A program made the position numbers and the translations under genes. This document shows, piece by piece, positions 20,460-29,335 of a DNA stretch of 64,000 bases. Position 1 is the stretch's first letter; every line of letters starts with the position of its first letter. Source of the stretch: Pseudoalteromonas distincta (GTDB taxonomy: Bacteria; Pseudomonadota; Gammaproteobacteria; Enterobacterales; Alteromonadaceae); NCBI RefSeq assembly GCF_000814675.1, contig NZ_JWIG01000001.1, forward strand, positions 322,471-386,470, read 5' to 3'. The notes beneath the pieces were generated by a model that saw only the letters and a list, made by a program, of their open reading frames with translations, ran no database searches and was not told where the DNA came from.

Positions 20460-20940
20460 ATATCATATTGTTACGCTTAACCGTTTCAGCTTTTGGCTTA
20501 CTAGGCAGCGCGATTGATACGTTTTTTTCTTTTAAAGCAGCTAGTAAACCTTTTTGATCGTTTGTACCAACTCTATACAAGGTGCCATCTTTGAGCGTTA
20601 ACTGTATTGCACTAAAGCCAGATACTGTATACACCCAACCATCATGAGTAATTCGCATACCAATACCGTGCCTGTAAGAGTTTTGAACTGCTTTTGCTTC
20701 TGCTACTTCGCTAAGCTCAATACTTTGCCCAGCAACGCCTGGACCAAACGCCCAGCTAATATTTTTATCATCTACTTTTACTGTTAGGCCATGGAACAAA
20801 AAGCCCACCAGCACTAAAATCCCAGTAAATATTATTAAAGGTCCATCAGCGCCTAACAAGTTCCACGCAAGCGCCACAAAACCGCCAATCCACGCTAATA
20901 CAAAAAAGATAAACACCGCATACTGTTTATGCTGATACAT
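20458..20940 (-). CDS. Membrane protein with PH-like domain, function unknown
   Basis: The 160-residue protein has two hydrophobic helices close together (about 8-28 and 33-52), followed by a soluble region of beta strands ending in one helix (LTVKVDDKNISWAFGPG ... LTLKDGTLYRVGTND), which looks like the bacterial PH/PepSY-like fold of small YdbS-type membrane proteins. I do not recognise a named family. The frame opens at 20991, but AGAGAA lies 4 bases before the ATG at 20938-20940 (MYQHKQYAVF), a start that also leaves the upstream DUF481 gene intact 25 bases away. The two are likely cotranscribed. Confidence 0.7.
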   Translation of the reverse strand: MYQHKQYAVFIFFVLAWIGGFVALAWNLLGADGPLIIFTGILVLVGFLFHGLTVKVDDKNISWAFGPGVAGQSIELSEVAEAKAVQNSYRHGIGMRITHDGWVYTVSGFSAIQLTLKDGTLYRVGTNDQKGLLAALKEKNVSIALPSKPKAETVKRNNMI

Positions 20941-20965
20941 AATATTCTCTAAATTAAATAAATAC

Positions 20966-21778
20966 TTAAAAGCTGTATACCAATGTAGCACTCAGCTCTG
21001 AGTCAAACTTGAGTTTATCATCTTCGGGTTTTGAATTATAACGATACATGTAGGTAAATTTGAGTGATACCGCGCCAATCACTTGGCTTATCAGTGCGGT
21101 TTCCGATTTTAAGCGAGAATTAAGACCTGAAAGCGACTGCTCTATACTCACATCTTGATTAAAACGAGTACGCTTAGAAACTAAACGTTCCCACTGCATT
21201 GCAACACGTACTAAATAACCGGTTTTATCAATTTCATCTTCGCTCACATCCGAATCTTCATCGGCGACTGAACGGTATAAACCAGGTCCTATATCAATAT
21301 CTACTTTGTTTTTAGAGCCTTGATATACACGCGCACCATAGCCTGTCGCCACCGTGCTTTTAAAATCAAGTCCACTAAACTCATCTTCTTCGTAATCACC
21401 GTAAATAAAAAATGAGGAGTTTTTAACACCTACTTTATAGTTACCTTGCGCTGATACAAAAATACGATTAGCTGTAACATCAGTGCCACCGCTTTCATCG
21501 TTCTCATCACGCTTATAAAGAGAGTCTATTTTGAATTGGTTACGCCACTTTTCAAAATCTTGGTATAAATTACCTTTGAGCTTAAAACTGGTCGAATTGG
21601 TGTTACCTTTACTTAGAATAAAACCAAATTCAGTATCACCGTAAAGCATATCACCTTTGTGTAACTCATGAATTTCTTCATCAGAGAGCTTGCCATATTC
21701 ATGAAAATCTTCAAATGGATCAACAGCCCAACTTGGGCAGCTAATTATTAAAAAAATTAAAAATAAATACTTACGCAC
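20966..21778 (-). CDS. DUF481 (YdiY-like) outer-membrane beta-barrel protein
   Basis: A hydrophobic signal peptide (RKYLFLIFLIISCPSWA) is followed by a run of alternating-hydrophobic strands (GDTEFGFILSKGNTNSTSFKLKG, FFIYGDYEEDEFSG, KVDIDIGPGLY) ending in LSATLVYSF with the terminal Phe expected of an outer-membrane barrel. This pattern is the DUF481/YdiY 'salt-induced outer membrane protein' family, of unknown function. The frame opens at a GTG at 21796; the GTG at 21776-21778 is preferred because AGAGAG lies 4 bases before it and the signal peptide then begins with VRKYLF. That gives 270 residues. Confidence 0.82.
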   Translation of the reverse strand: MRKYLFLIFLIISCPSWAVDPFEDFHEYGKLSDEEIHELHKGDMLYGDTEFGFILSKGNTNSTSFKLKGNLYQDFEKWRNQFKIDSLYKRDENDESGGTDVTANRIFVSAQGNYKVGVKNSSFFIYGDYEEDEFSGLDFKSTVATGYGARVYQGSKNKVDIDIGPGLYRSVADEDSDVSEDEIDKTGYLVRVAMQWERLVSKRTRFNQDVSIEQSLSGLNSRLKSETALISQVIGAVSLKFTYMYRYNSKPEDDKLKFDSELSATLVYSF

Positions 21779-21820
21779 AACACTCTCTCTGCACACAATT
21801 ATAAAAATAAGCGGTATTGC

Positions 21821-22141
21821 TTATTCACTCTCTTTCCATAAAATATGACAAAACGGAGCATCTTTATCACGACTAATCAAAATTTTAGCAAACAAAACAT
21901 CATCATTTTCAAATTCTAAACCAACTAGCACCTGAATAAAGTGCTCTGGCTCTATCTCAAGGGCAACAAAATCTTGCCACTGATCGTCTGGCTCGTCTTC
22001 TTCAATAAAGCCTAGGTCTTCTCTAAACTCATTAAAGTCTTCAACATCTTTATCACTCAAGTTATTTGGCGCTAGCTCTAAAAAAATATCATAAGCTTGG
22101 TGAGTAGCTTCTTCTACCGTATATAAACGTGGACCCGACAT
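21821..22141 (-). CDS. YciU/HI1450-family double-stranded DNA mimic protein (DUF440)
   Basis: This is a 106-residue, strongly acidic protein with EATHQAYDIFLELAPNNLSDKDVEDFNEF, FVALEIEPEHFIQVLVGL, DDVLFAKILISRDKDAPFCHILWKE, which follow E. coli YciU / Haemophilus HI1450 along their whole length. The family is proposed from structure to mimic the charge of double-stranded DNA and to bind HU-like proteins; that role is from the family, not tested here. It begins 42 bases upstream of the DUF481 gene and reads in the same direction, with a separate function likely. It is the first gene after the 367-base spacer. Confidence 0.85.
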   Translation of the reverse strand: MSGPRLYTVEEATHQAYDIFLELAPNNLSDKDVEDFNEFREDLGFIEEDEPDDQWQDFVALEIEPEHFIQVLVGLEFENDDVLFAKILISRDKDAPFCHILWKESE

Positions 22142-22508
22142 ATGTGCTTAACCTTAAGCTTTTAAGTTGCGCTATATTATCAAATCTCATCATCATTTTG
22201 ATAAAAAAAAGCGTAAAACACTGACTTTTTTGTAACTGAGTCATGCTTTATTCAGCATACAGCTCAAACAATAAATAACAATTTAACTAACCCATTGAAT
22301 ATCAAGATTACTTTTTTAATTTAAGCTTAAAACAACAACGTAAAAAATTTTATTATCTCAAGTGCTAATTGTTTAGCTTTTTCTCATCTAAATCTAACCC
22401 TTTAAGACTACAGCTTTAGCAATAAATTCCATTTATTTAAAAAATACCGTCACTTTACTTAATTCTTATAACAACATAAGCTCAACTAACAGGTCAGAGG
22501 AGTGTGTA
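22142..22508. other. 367-base intergenic region between divergent yciU-like and crotonase genes
   Basis: This is AT-rich spacer that must hold the promoters of two divergent genes. The only structures I can point to are a weak inverted repeat ATGCTTTATTCAGCAT (22243-22258, 5-bp arms) and AGAGGAG just before the crotonase ATG. No convincing open reading frame, RNA gene or terminator was seen. Confidence 0.5.
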
Positions 22509-23300
22509 ATGATAAAACTAGAAAAACAAAATGGCATTGCAACCGTCACGCTTAGCAGAGCAAAAAAACAAAACGCATTAAGCTTTGAAATGTTTGTAGA
22601 GCTAAACAAAGCCATTAAAAATATAAAAAAAGACCGCAGTATTCGTGCTGTAGTAATAAAAGGTGATGGCGAGCATTTTTGTGCAGGCCTTGATATATCA
22701 GCCGTAATGGCGGCACCACTAAATATTATAAAATTACTGCTTAAATGGTTACCTGGCAATCAAAATTTAGCGCAAAAAGTAGTATTAGGCTGGCAGTCAC
22801 TGAGTGTGCCCGTTATTGCACAAATTGATGGCAACTGTTTAGGGGGTGGATTACAAATAGCACTAGGTGCCGATTACAGGATTGTTCATATTGATGCCAA
22901 GCTTGCCATTATGGAAGCGCGTTGGGGCTTGTGCCCCGATATGGGCGCAAATGTAATGATGAGCGGTTTAGTTAAGCGTGACCAAGCCCTTTGGCTTGCA
23001 AGCCACGCAAACCTAATCACAGCACAACAAGCAAATGAGCTAGGTTTAGTTACTCAGCTTACCGATGATACTCAACAAGCCACGCAAAACATGCTCAATA
23101 CATTACTTGAGCGCTCACCCGATACGCTTGCTGCTATTAAACGTGTTACACAACTTAGCTACAAACCAAACCAACGAAAAATACTCGCTAAAGAAACCTT
23201 TAGCCAAATTCGCTTATTGCTAAACCCAAACACTAAAAAAGCAATTGCTAAAGCAAAAGGAAAAGCGGATATAACCTACGCAAATACAAAGCACTGGTAG
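22509..23300 (+). CDS. Crotonase / enoyl-CoA hydratase family protein
   Basis: The 263 residues show the crotonase fold: the first oxyanion-hole strand GEHFCAGLDISAV (about 56-68) and the second VPVIAQIDGNCLGGGLQIALGADYRI (about 98-123), then the active-site helix region LAIMEARWGLCPDMG. At the position of the first catalytic Glu of rat enoyl-CoA hydratase (GGGCELA) there is Gln (GGGLQIA), while Glu in MEARWG and Asp in CPDMG are kept, a pattern nearer to dienoyl-CoA isomerase-like members. True hydratase activity is therefore uncertain. A strong GAGGAG sits 6 bases before the ATG. A standalone gene followed 68 bases later by lrgA. Confidence 0.85.
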   Translation: MIKLEKQNGIATVTLSRAKKQNALSFEMFVELNKAIKNIKKDRSIRAVVIKGDGEHFCAGLDISAVMAAPLNIIKLLLKWLPGNQNLAQKVVLGWQSLSVPVIAQIDGNCLGGGLQIALGADYRIVHIDAKLAIMEARWGLCPDMGANVMMSGLVKRDQALWLASHANLITAQQANELGLVTQLTDDTQQATQNMLNTLLERSPDTLAAIKRVTQLSYKPNQRKILAKETFSQIRLLLNPNTKKAIAKAKGKADITYANTKHW

Positions 23301-23368
23301 ACTATTGCACAATGCATAAAAGAGTTTGATTTGTTAAAGTTAAGCTCTTATCTTTTCTGTGAGCCACT

Positions 23369-23725
23369 TTGATGAAATATCTGCTCAGTAGCGCTATTAT
23401 TTTACTATGTTTAGCCTGCGCTAAACTCATTATGCACTTTATTGGTGGAAGCTTTCCTGCGCCGTTACTCGCTATGGTTATTTTATTAGTTTTACTCTTG
23501 TCGGGTATTGTAAAAGAGCAACATATAAAACCATGCGCCTCCCCTATTTTAAATATTATGCCTATATTTTTCATTCCTGCTGGCGTGGGATTTATTGAAC
23601 ATCTCGGCCTTATAAAATCGCACTGGGCATTTTTAGCATCAGTTGTGGTGCTTGTCCCTATAACTATCTTATTGCTTGTTAGCAGTGTAATTGCGTACTT
23701 TAAGGGAAAAGAAAATAATGACTAA
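23369..23725 (+). CDS. lrgA: LrgA/CidA-family membrane protein
   Basis: The 118-residue protein has four hydrophobic helices and the CidA/LrgA pattern (FIGGSFPAPLLAMVILLVLLLSGIVK, then PIFFIPAGVGFIEHLGLI). LrgA was described as an antiholin-like regulator of murein hydrolases; more recent work on relatives supports transport of pyruvate or similar small organic acids together with LrgB. Its final 8 bases overlap the start of lrgB, so the two are translationally coupled. Confidence 0.88.
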   Translation: MMKYLLSSAIILLCLACAKLIMHFIGGSFPAPLLAMVILLVLLLSGIVKEQHIKPCASPILNIMPIFFIPAGVGFIEHLGLIKSHWAFLASVVVLVPITILLLVSSVIAYFKGKENND

Positions 23726-24461
23726 TCTTACTTTTTCCGCTATTTCAGAGCTACAGCCTAATTTATGGTGGCTAAGTATTCCTTTTATTATTGTATTATT
23801 TTTAGCACTAAGGGCCGTAAACCAAAGTATAAAAAACAGCGTATTTAAATCGCTCACCAACCCCGTATTTTTAAGTATTAGTATTATCGCTTTACTACTT
23901 GTTAATCTAAATTTGCCTTATACGCAATTTGCCACGCACAGCAAATTACTAAGCTGGTTATTAGAGCCCGCAATTGTGGCTCTAGCGCTTCCTTTATATC
24001 AGCAGTTTACACACGTACGAAAAAATCTATTACTCATAGTCGCAACATGTAGCTTAGGCATTGTTAACGCAACCGTTGTGGCATTTTTGCTAAGCATATT
24101 ATTTAACGCACCTGCACAGCTAAGTGCATCTGTTGCCGCACTCAGTGTGACGACCCCAATATCTTTAATTGTTACCGACTCGTTAGGAGGGATTAGCTCA
24201 CTTGCTGCGGCTTTAGTTATTTTTATTGGTTTACTAGGCGCTTTATTTGGTTTTATGCTTTTTAAACTCATTAATATTTTTAATCACGAATCTCAAGGCG
24301 TTGCCATGGGCACAGCTTGCCATGCAATTGGGACCGCTGCTGCTATTGCTGAGCATCCAAAAGTAGGCGCTTACTCATCAGTTGCAATGGCACTAAGTGC
24401 TTTATTAACAGCGATTATAGTGCCGCTGTTATATCCATTTTTAGTCAACATTTTGCTATAG
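23718..24461 (+). CDS. lrgB: LrgB/CidB-family membrane transporter component
   Basis: The protein is a 247-residue, highly hydrophobic polypeptide with about seven membrane segments and the LrgB signatures LEPAIVALALPLYQQF, ALSVTTPISLIVTDSLGG and the C-terminal GTACHAIGTAAAIAEHP. It belongs with LrgA in the CidB/LrgB/PLGG1 family (murein hydrolase export in older literature; pyruvate or glycolate/glycerate transport in bacilli and plastids). The frame opens at 23691, inside lrgA, but the ATG at 23718 (MTNLTFSAISELQPN) has an AAGGGAAAAG purine stretch upstream and gives the usual overlap with lrgA. Confidence 0.9.
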   Translation: MTNLTFSAISELQPNLWWLSIPFIIVLFLALRAVNQSIKNSVFKSLTNPVFLSISIIALLLVNLNLPYTQFATHSKLLSWLLEPAIVALALPLYQQFTHVRKNLLLIVATCSLGIVNATVVAFLLSILFNAPAQLSASVAALSVTTPISLIVTDSLGGISSLAAALVIFIGLLGALFGFMLFKLINIFNHESQGVAMGTACHAIGTAAAIAEHPKVGAYSSVAMALSALLTAIIVPLLYPFLVNILL

Positions 24462-24499
24462 TTGGAAAAATACAACATAGCCCTAACATAGAGCGCTTT

Positions 24500-25336
24500 A
24501 TGATCAGTTCTGAAATCGAACAGTTTGAAAAATATTACACCATGCTTACTGAGTATATGGTTACCTACAGTATGCAAATTGTTGGCGCTATTTTTATCGT
24601 CCTCATTGGTTTGTGGATAGCACAAAAGCTTGCCAAATTTGTAGCCGCGTTAATGACCCGCCATAACGTTGATATTACGCTCACAAACTTTGTCAGTAGC
24701 GTGGTAAAAGTACTGCTCATTGTAATGGTTATAATTATTGCACTTGGCAAAATAGGTATCAGCGTTACGCCATTTGTAGCAGCCATTGGTGCTGCATCTT
24801 TAGGTGCTGGTTTAGCGCTGCAAGGAATGCTTTCTAATTATGGTGCAGGCCTTGCCATTATAGCCACTCGACCTTTTGTTGTTGGTGATACTATTGAAGT
24901 TAAAAATGTAAGCGGCCAAGTTAAAACAATTGAGCTTGGCTACACTATTTTAATCAATGAAGAAAAAGTAGAAATTACTATTCCAAATAAGCATATAGTG
25001 GGTGAAATACTTCATAACTCATTTAGTTACTCATTGGTCAAAGGTGAAATAGACATAGCCTATAGTGCTTGCTCTGATAACGCGATTAGCCTCATTGAAG
25101 ACGTACTTAAAGCACATGAATTAGTCGCACAAAATCCGTTATCACAAGTGGGTATTGAACGCTTCGCCGATAGCGGTGTTACAATAAGCTACCGATATTG
25201 GGTGCCTACTACTAAAATTATCGAAACCAAACTGGCTATTAACGGTGGTGTTTATAAAGCAATTAATAACGCTGATATTGAAATTCCATTCCCTCAACGC
25301 GTCATTACAATTAACAAAGCCGACCTAGAAAGCTAA
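24500..25336 (+). CDS. Small-conductance mechanosensitive channel, MscS family
   Basis: A 278-residue MscS-type channel: three membrane helices, the third being the pore helix VAAIGAASLGAGLALQGMLSNYGAGLAIIATRPFVVGD, cut here as about residues 90-125, with the Gly/Ala packing pattern and the following beta domain (EVKNVSGQVKTIELGYTILINEEKVEITIPNKHIVG). Length matches E. coli MscS (286). Such channels release solutes on hypo-osmotic shock, useful for a marine cell. It follows lrgB by 38 bases, so cotranscription is possible but not required. Confidence 0.92.
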   Translation: MISSEIEQFEKYYTMLTEYMVTYSMQIVGAIFIVLIGLWIAQKLAKFVAALMTRHNVDITLTNFVSSVVKVLLIVMVIIIALGKIGISVTPFVAAIGAASLGAGLALQGMLSNYGAGLAIIATRPFVVGDTIEVKNVSGQVKTIELGYTILINEEKVEITIPNKHIVGEILHNSFSYSLVKGEIDIAYSACSDNAISLIEDVLKAHELVAQNPLSQVGIERFADSGVTISYRYWVPTTKIIETKLAINGGVYKAINNADIEIPFPQRVITINKADLES

Positions 25337-25350
25337 TTTATTTTTATTTT

Positions 25351-25378
25351 GAGCTTGCATATCTGCAAGCTCATCCTT
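25351..25378 (+). terminator. Probable terminator hairpin after mscS
   Basis: A perfect 9-bp stem GAGCTTGCA / TGCAAGCTC (25351-25359, 25364-25372) with a 4-base loop follows the mscS stop by 14 bases. The downstream tract (ATCCTTTCC) is only partly T-rich, so strength is uncertain. Confidence 0.5.
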
Positions 25379-25504
25379 TCCTACCCCCCCTCTCTGCTCA
25401 GAATAAACTCAAATAGTTGTGTTATAGATTTATTTGCCATATAAATAGTGTTAATAAATATCAATACGCACTTAATTTTAATAATAAAAAAACAATAATG
25501 AGTA

Positions 25505-28500
25505 ATGATGATGCGCAACCCCTTCTACCTAGGCGATTGGCAAGTAACACCTTCAACTAACTCAATTCAACTCACTGGTAAAGCCAAACAGTTAGAGCCC
25601 AAAGCGATGGAAGTTTTATTGCATTTGTGTCAACAAAATGGCGACATTGTAAGCAGCGATGAATTGCTCAATAAATGCTGGAAAAATACTGATATTGGCG
25701 ATAATCCATTACATAAAACTATCACTCAGCTAAGAAAAGCGCTCGGTGATAAAGCCAATGAACCACATTACATTGAAACTATCCGTAAACGTGGCTACCG
25801 CATTATTGCAAAATTATCTTTTCCGTTAGCAGATCCTATCCCAAGCACTAAGAGTACATGGCAGGGAGGATCCCCTTTCTTAGGCCTGCGTGCATATAAC
25901 CCAAATGATACCCACGTTTTTTTTGGCCGTACCCAATCTATAGCTACCCTGCTGGAAAGGATATCTAGCCAAGTAAATTACGGTCGTGCTTTTTGCTTAA
26001 TACTTGGCCCTAGTGGTACAGGTAAATCCTCGCTTGTTAATGCTGGAATTTTACCAAAACTGCTAGATGAGCGAGGCTATAACGGCATCGGGGTTATTTC
26101 CTACACCCAGATCGACTTTGCAGATGTGCATAAAAATAGACTTTTTCTAGACTTAGCTTCTGCATTACTTGATTGGGATATAAACGACCAGCCTGTGTTT
26201 GAAGGATTAAGCGCGCAAACACTTGCAGAGCAACTAGAATTGGCAATAGATGGCGTAATTAACGCCATACAAGCTGCACTTAGTAAAGCCTCTACACAAC
26301 TTAAAACACCCCAGTTATTTTTATTTATTGACCGCTTAGAAGTACTGCTTTCTTCTCCTATATTTAGTAGCGAAACACGCAGCCATTTTTTATCGGTTAT
26401 TGAACGCTTAGCAATCTCTAAAGCTGTGATTGTATTTAGTGCGTGTCGTAACGACTTTTATCCTTTAGTGGTTGAACAACCAAGTTTAATGGCAGGCAAA
26501 GCTCATGGCGCGCACTACGATTTAACACCGCCAAACCGTCAAGAACTCCAACAAATTATTCGCCTGCCAGCGTTAACCGCTAATTTAACGTTCTCCAATG
26601 ACCCACAAACTCAAACACCACTGGATGAAATATTGTGCGCCGATACCGCCAATAACCCCGATGCATTGCCCATGCTGCAATACACATTGCAAGAGCTGTA
26701 CTTACAGCGCAGTGATAATAACGAGCTACTGCACAGTGTTTACAAAAAACTCGGGGGTATTGAGGGCGCCATAGGCAAAAAAGCAGAAGATATATTTATT
26801 GGCCTTAGTAATGAGCAACAGCAACAACTAAAAAGCGTATTATCACAACTGATCACTTTAAACCCAGATGGTAAAACCATTACGAGCCGCGCTGCCCGCT
26901 GGCAAACATTAACCAACACAAGCCAAAAAGAGCTTGTACAAGCCATGGTCGATAGCCGTTTATTTGTATCGCATTTACAAAACCAAGAAGCCTGTTTTAG
27001 TCTTGCTCACGAGGCATTATTGCGTCAATGGCCGCGCGCAAAACAATGGATTAATGACCATAAAGATGCCTTAGCAATAAAAAGTCGTTTACAACATCAA
27101 GCACAAAATTGGGTAGATGAAGGTAAAAGTAGTGCTTACCTCCTAGCGCCAGGTAAACCGCTACAAGAAGCGCAGCTATTACTTAACGACAAACTGTTTA
27201 AATTAGATGATAACGAGCATGCTCTTATCAAAAGCTCTGTAAAAAAAACAAAAACAAAAATAAGAGCAAAAAGAGTGACCGTTGCTTTATTGTGCTTACT
27301 TACATTTACCGCGTTATTAATGAGCTTTACTAGTTTTAAGGCCCAACAGCATGCGCAAAAAAAGCAGCTTGAGGCCGAAAGCTTACTAGGGTTTATGGTC
27401 GGCGACTTTGCCGATAAATTACGTAGCGTTGAACGTATGGACTTACTTGATGGTATTAGTAATAAAGCACTTGAGTATTTTACTGATCAAACTGACCAAT
27501 CAAGTTCACTTTTTAGCTTTAGCGATAATAAAGCACAATTTAACAAACGTTTTCAGTACGCACAAACCCTCGAAGCAATGGGTGAAGTAGCTTATTCGCG
27601 CGGCAAAACCGATGAAGCCTTTACCGCCTTTGAAAACGCCCGCACCCGCCTTGAGGCATTATTAAAAATACAGCCTAGCAACTTAGAGCTACTAACGCTT
27701 GCAGGCGCCAATGCCTTTTGGCTTGGTCAATTAGCTTATGACCAAAATGATCATCAAGCTACTGAGCAAATGTTTAAAAAATACCACGCTTACAGTAAAA
27801 AAATGTATGCGCTGGCAGCCAATGATTTTAACTCCATTATGGAATTATCGTATTCATCTAATTCTTTAGGTTCTTTATACATAGAAAAATCCAACTACAG
27901 CGCTGCTAAAAAGAACTTTGCAGAGTCACTTTTACTTAAAAATAAAGCGCTTAAACTCAAACCTAATAACAAAGATTTACTTCGAGATAAATCCGATACG
28001 ATTAGTTGGCTTGCAAAAACAGAAGAGAAGCTAAGTAACTTTAATGAAGCAGTTAATATATTGGAAAGTGCAGTTGACGTAATCACAAAATTGATTGCTA
28101 ACTACCCTAGTGATGCAAGCCTTTTTTACACGTCAGCAAACCTATATATGCAACAAAGTTATTTACTGAGCTATTTGAGTGATAAACGGATGGCCCATAA
28201 AAAAGCCAGCTTGGCGAATCAAGTTATCAATGAAGCTTTAGTACAAGACCCAAAAAACAATAAATTTCAGCTTATGTATTATCGCTCTTTAGCACATTCA
28301 CTAATGCTATCTACTGATGAAGCTACTGACTCAACAATTGAAAAAATAATTAATTTTTTAAAATCTCAAAATTTTAAAAATACCAGCACTATTAATACAC
28401 AAATTACACTGATTCAATATTTTATAAATAGACAATCACCACTCAAAGCGCAGGAGTTATTAACTGAGCTTGAGAATAATGAAAACTACAAACATCAATT

Positions 28501-28762
28501 AGCCAACCTAACTAAAACTGGTGATTACTTAGTATATACAAGAATAAACTTAATCAAAGCAAACTTAGCTACAACTAATAAACAGCGAGAGCAATTTTGC
28601 TTAAGTGCTATCAAAGCTATTTCTGAAGCTGCAAAAATAAGTCAGAGCGTAAAAATAACATACCCACTAGTACAAGCTTATACCTGTTTAAACAGAGAAG
28701 ACGAGATATCAGAAATAAAAACAAGCCTAGTTAAATTAGGCATTACGAACTTCCAACTATAA
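25505..28762 (+). CDS. Membrane-bound transcriptional regulator: winged helix, STAND ATPase, TM, TPR repeats
   Basis: An unusual 1085-residue protein. Order seen: OmpR/CadC-type winged helix (about 8-100, ending ETIRKRGYRIIAKL), a linker, a STAND-like NTPase domain opening with GLRAYNPNDTHVFFGR (about 123-140), Walker A GPSGTGKSS with Lys174, Walker B LFLFIDRLEVLL with Asp276, a winged-helix-like segment to about residue 550 (CFSLAHEALLRQWPRAKQW), a single membrane helix at about 591-612, then DFADKLRSVERMDLLDGISNKALEYF and TPR-like repeats to the end. This topology puts DNA binding and ATPase in the cytoplasm and TPRs in the periplasm, as in CadC. Three ATGs (25505, 25508, 25511) could start it. 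A DP-EP gene follows 20 bases later. Target genes and ligand are unknown. Confidence 0.85.
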   Translation: MMMRNPFYLGDWQVTPSTNSIQLTGKAKQLEPKAMEVLLHLCQQNGDIVSSDELLNKCWKNTDIGDNPLHKTITQLRKALGDKANEPHYIETIRKRGYRIIAKLSFPLADPIPSTKSTWQGGSPFLGLRAYNPNDTHVFFGRTQSIATLLERISSQVNYGRAFCLILGPSGTGKSSLVNAGILPKLLDERGYNGIGVISYTQIDFADVHKNRLFLDLASALLDWDINDQPVFEGLSAQTLAEQLELAIDGVINAIQAALSKASTQLKTPQLFLFIDRLEVLLSSPIFSSETRSHFLSVIERLAISKAVIVFSACRNDFYPLVVEQPSLMAGKAHGAHYDLTPPNRQELQQIIRLPALTANLTFSNDPQTQTPLDEILCADTANNPDALPMLQYTLQELYLQRSDNNELLHSVYKKLGGIEGAIGKKAEDIFIGLSNEQQQQLKSVLSQLITLNPDGKTITSRAARWQTLTNTSQKELVQAMVDSRLFVSHLQNQEACFSLAHEALLRQWPRAKQWINDHKDALAIKSRLQHQAQNWVDEGKSSAYLLAPGKPLQEAQLLLNDKLFKLDDNEHALIKSSVKKTKTKIRAKRVTVALLCLLTFTALLMSFTSFKAQQHAQKKQLEAESLLGFMVGDFADKLRSVERMDLLDGISNKALEYFTDQTDQSSSLFSFSDNKAQFNKRFQYAQTLEAMGEVAYSRGKTDEAFTAFENARTRLEALLKIQPSNLELLTLAGANAFWLGQLAYDQNDHQATEQMFKKYHAYSKKMYALAANDFNSIMELSYSSNSLGSLYIEKSNYSAAKKNFAESLLLKNKALKLKPNNKDLLRDKSDTISWLAKTEEKLSNFNEAVNILESAVDVITKLIANYPSDASLFYTSANLYMQQSYLLSYLSDKRMAHKKASLANQVINEALVQDPKNNKFQLMYYRSLAHSLMLSTDEATDSTIEKIINFLKSQNFKNTSTINTQITLIQYFINRQSPLKAQELLTELENNENYKHQLANLTKTGDYLVYTRINLIKANLATTNKQREQFCLSAIKAISEAAKISQSVKITYPLVQAYTCLNREDEISEIKTSLVKLGITNFQL

Positions 28763-28782
28763 TTACTCATAAAGGAAATGAT

Positions 28783-29163
28783 ATGAATAACACCCTAGAG
28801 AATGTCGACTTTCAAGTAAATATTAAACTTAACAACGGTAAAGCTATTTTTAGCTATACAAAAAATGGCGAACCCGCTACTGGCGGTGGTGTTGTAAGAA
28901 CTGAAACCGCTGGCAACTACAATTTAGACGATGCCACAATTCAAAATGGTTTCGTATTTACTGGCGCTACTATCACCGATATCGACACACAAAAACCATG
29001 CGCCCAAGACTTCAGCTATAAAGTAAGTGACAACGGCCACACAATTATCATTACCGACACAGATGAAAATAATGGCTCTGTATGCTTAATCTTTAACGTT
29101 GAGTGTAATGGCAATAAATATGAAAGCGCTGATCCTCAAGTTAAGAATGAAAAAGAACTCTAA
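28783..29163 (+). CDS. DP-EP family protein
   Basis: A 126-residue, acidic, beta-rich protein with VNIKLNNGKAIFSYTKNGEPATGGG, QNGFVFTGATITDID, GHTIIITDTDENNGSVCLIFNVEC and the C-terminal ESADPQVKNEKEL. The run of strands and the terminal 'DPQ.xN' feature fit the DP-EP family (PF08985, from memory), common in Pseudoalteromonas and Shewanella and of unknown function. There is no signal peptide. AAAGGAAATGAT precedes the ATG, and it follows the STAND regulator by only 20 bases, so the two are almost certainly cotranscribed and perhaps functionally linked. Confidence 0.75.
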   Translation: MNNTLENVDFQVNIKLNNGKAIFSYTKNGEPATGGGVVRTETAGNYNLDDATIQNGFVFTGATITDIDTQKPCAQDFSYKVSDNGHTIIITDTDENNGSVCLIFNVECNGNKYESADPQVKNEKEL

Positions 29164-29181
29164 TTAGTAATGCTTATTTTT

Positions 29182-29239
29182 AAATTGCACAGGCATATTA
29201 ATTGCGGTGCAATTTATTTAAAAACGCCCCTTAAATAAA
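29182..29239 (+). terminator. Two overlapping hairpins after the DP-EP gene, possible terminator region
   Basis: AAATTGCAC / GTGCAATTT (29182-29190, 29207-29215, 16-base loop) overlaps a second perfect stem TTTATTTAA / TTAAATAAA (29213-29221, 29231-29239). The two share bases and so are mutually exclusive. Neither is followed by a clear T-run, so this may be an attenuator-like switch or only an AT-rich coincidence. Confidence 0.35.
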
Positions 29240-29335
29240 CATAAATAACAACAACTTAAATCAGAAGGTTACCGAAAGGTTTAAAAACGATAAATTGAAT
29301 AAACTGCTAGACATAAAGTTTCATTAACAATAAAA

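Noticed and set aside
22243..22258. Inverted repeat ATGCTTTATTCAGCAT as an operator for the crotonase gene
   Set aside because: Only 5-bp arms in AT-rich DNA; expected by chance and no known regulator consensus is matched.
25505..28762. STAND protein considered as an Avs-like antiphage sensor
   Set aside because: Its N terminus is a CadC/OmpR winged helix and its C terminus a membrane helix plus TPRs, with no nuclease or other killing domain; regulation is the simpler reading.
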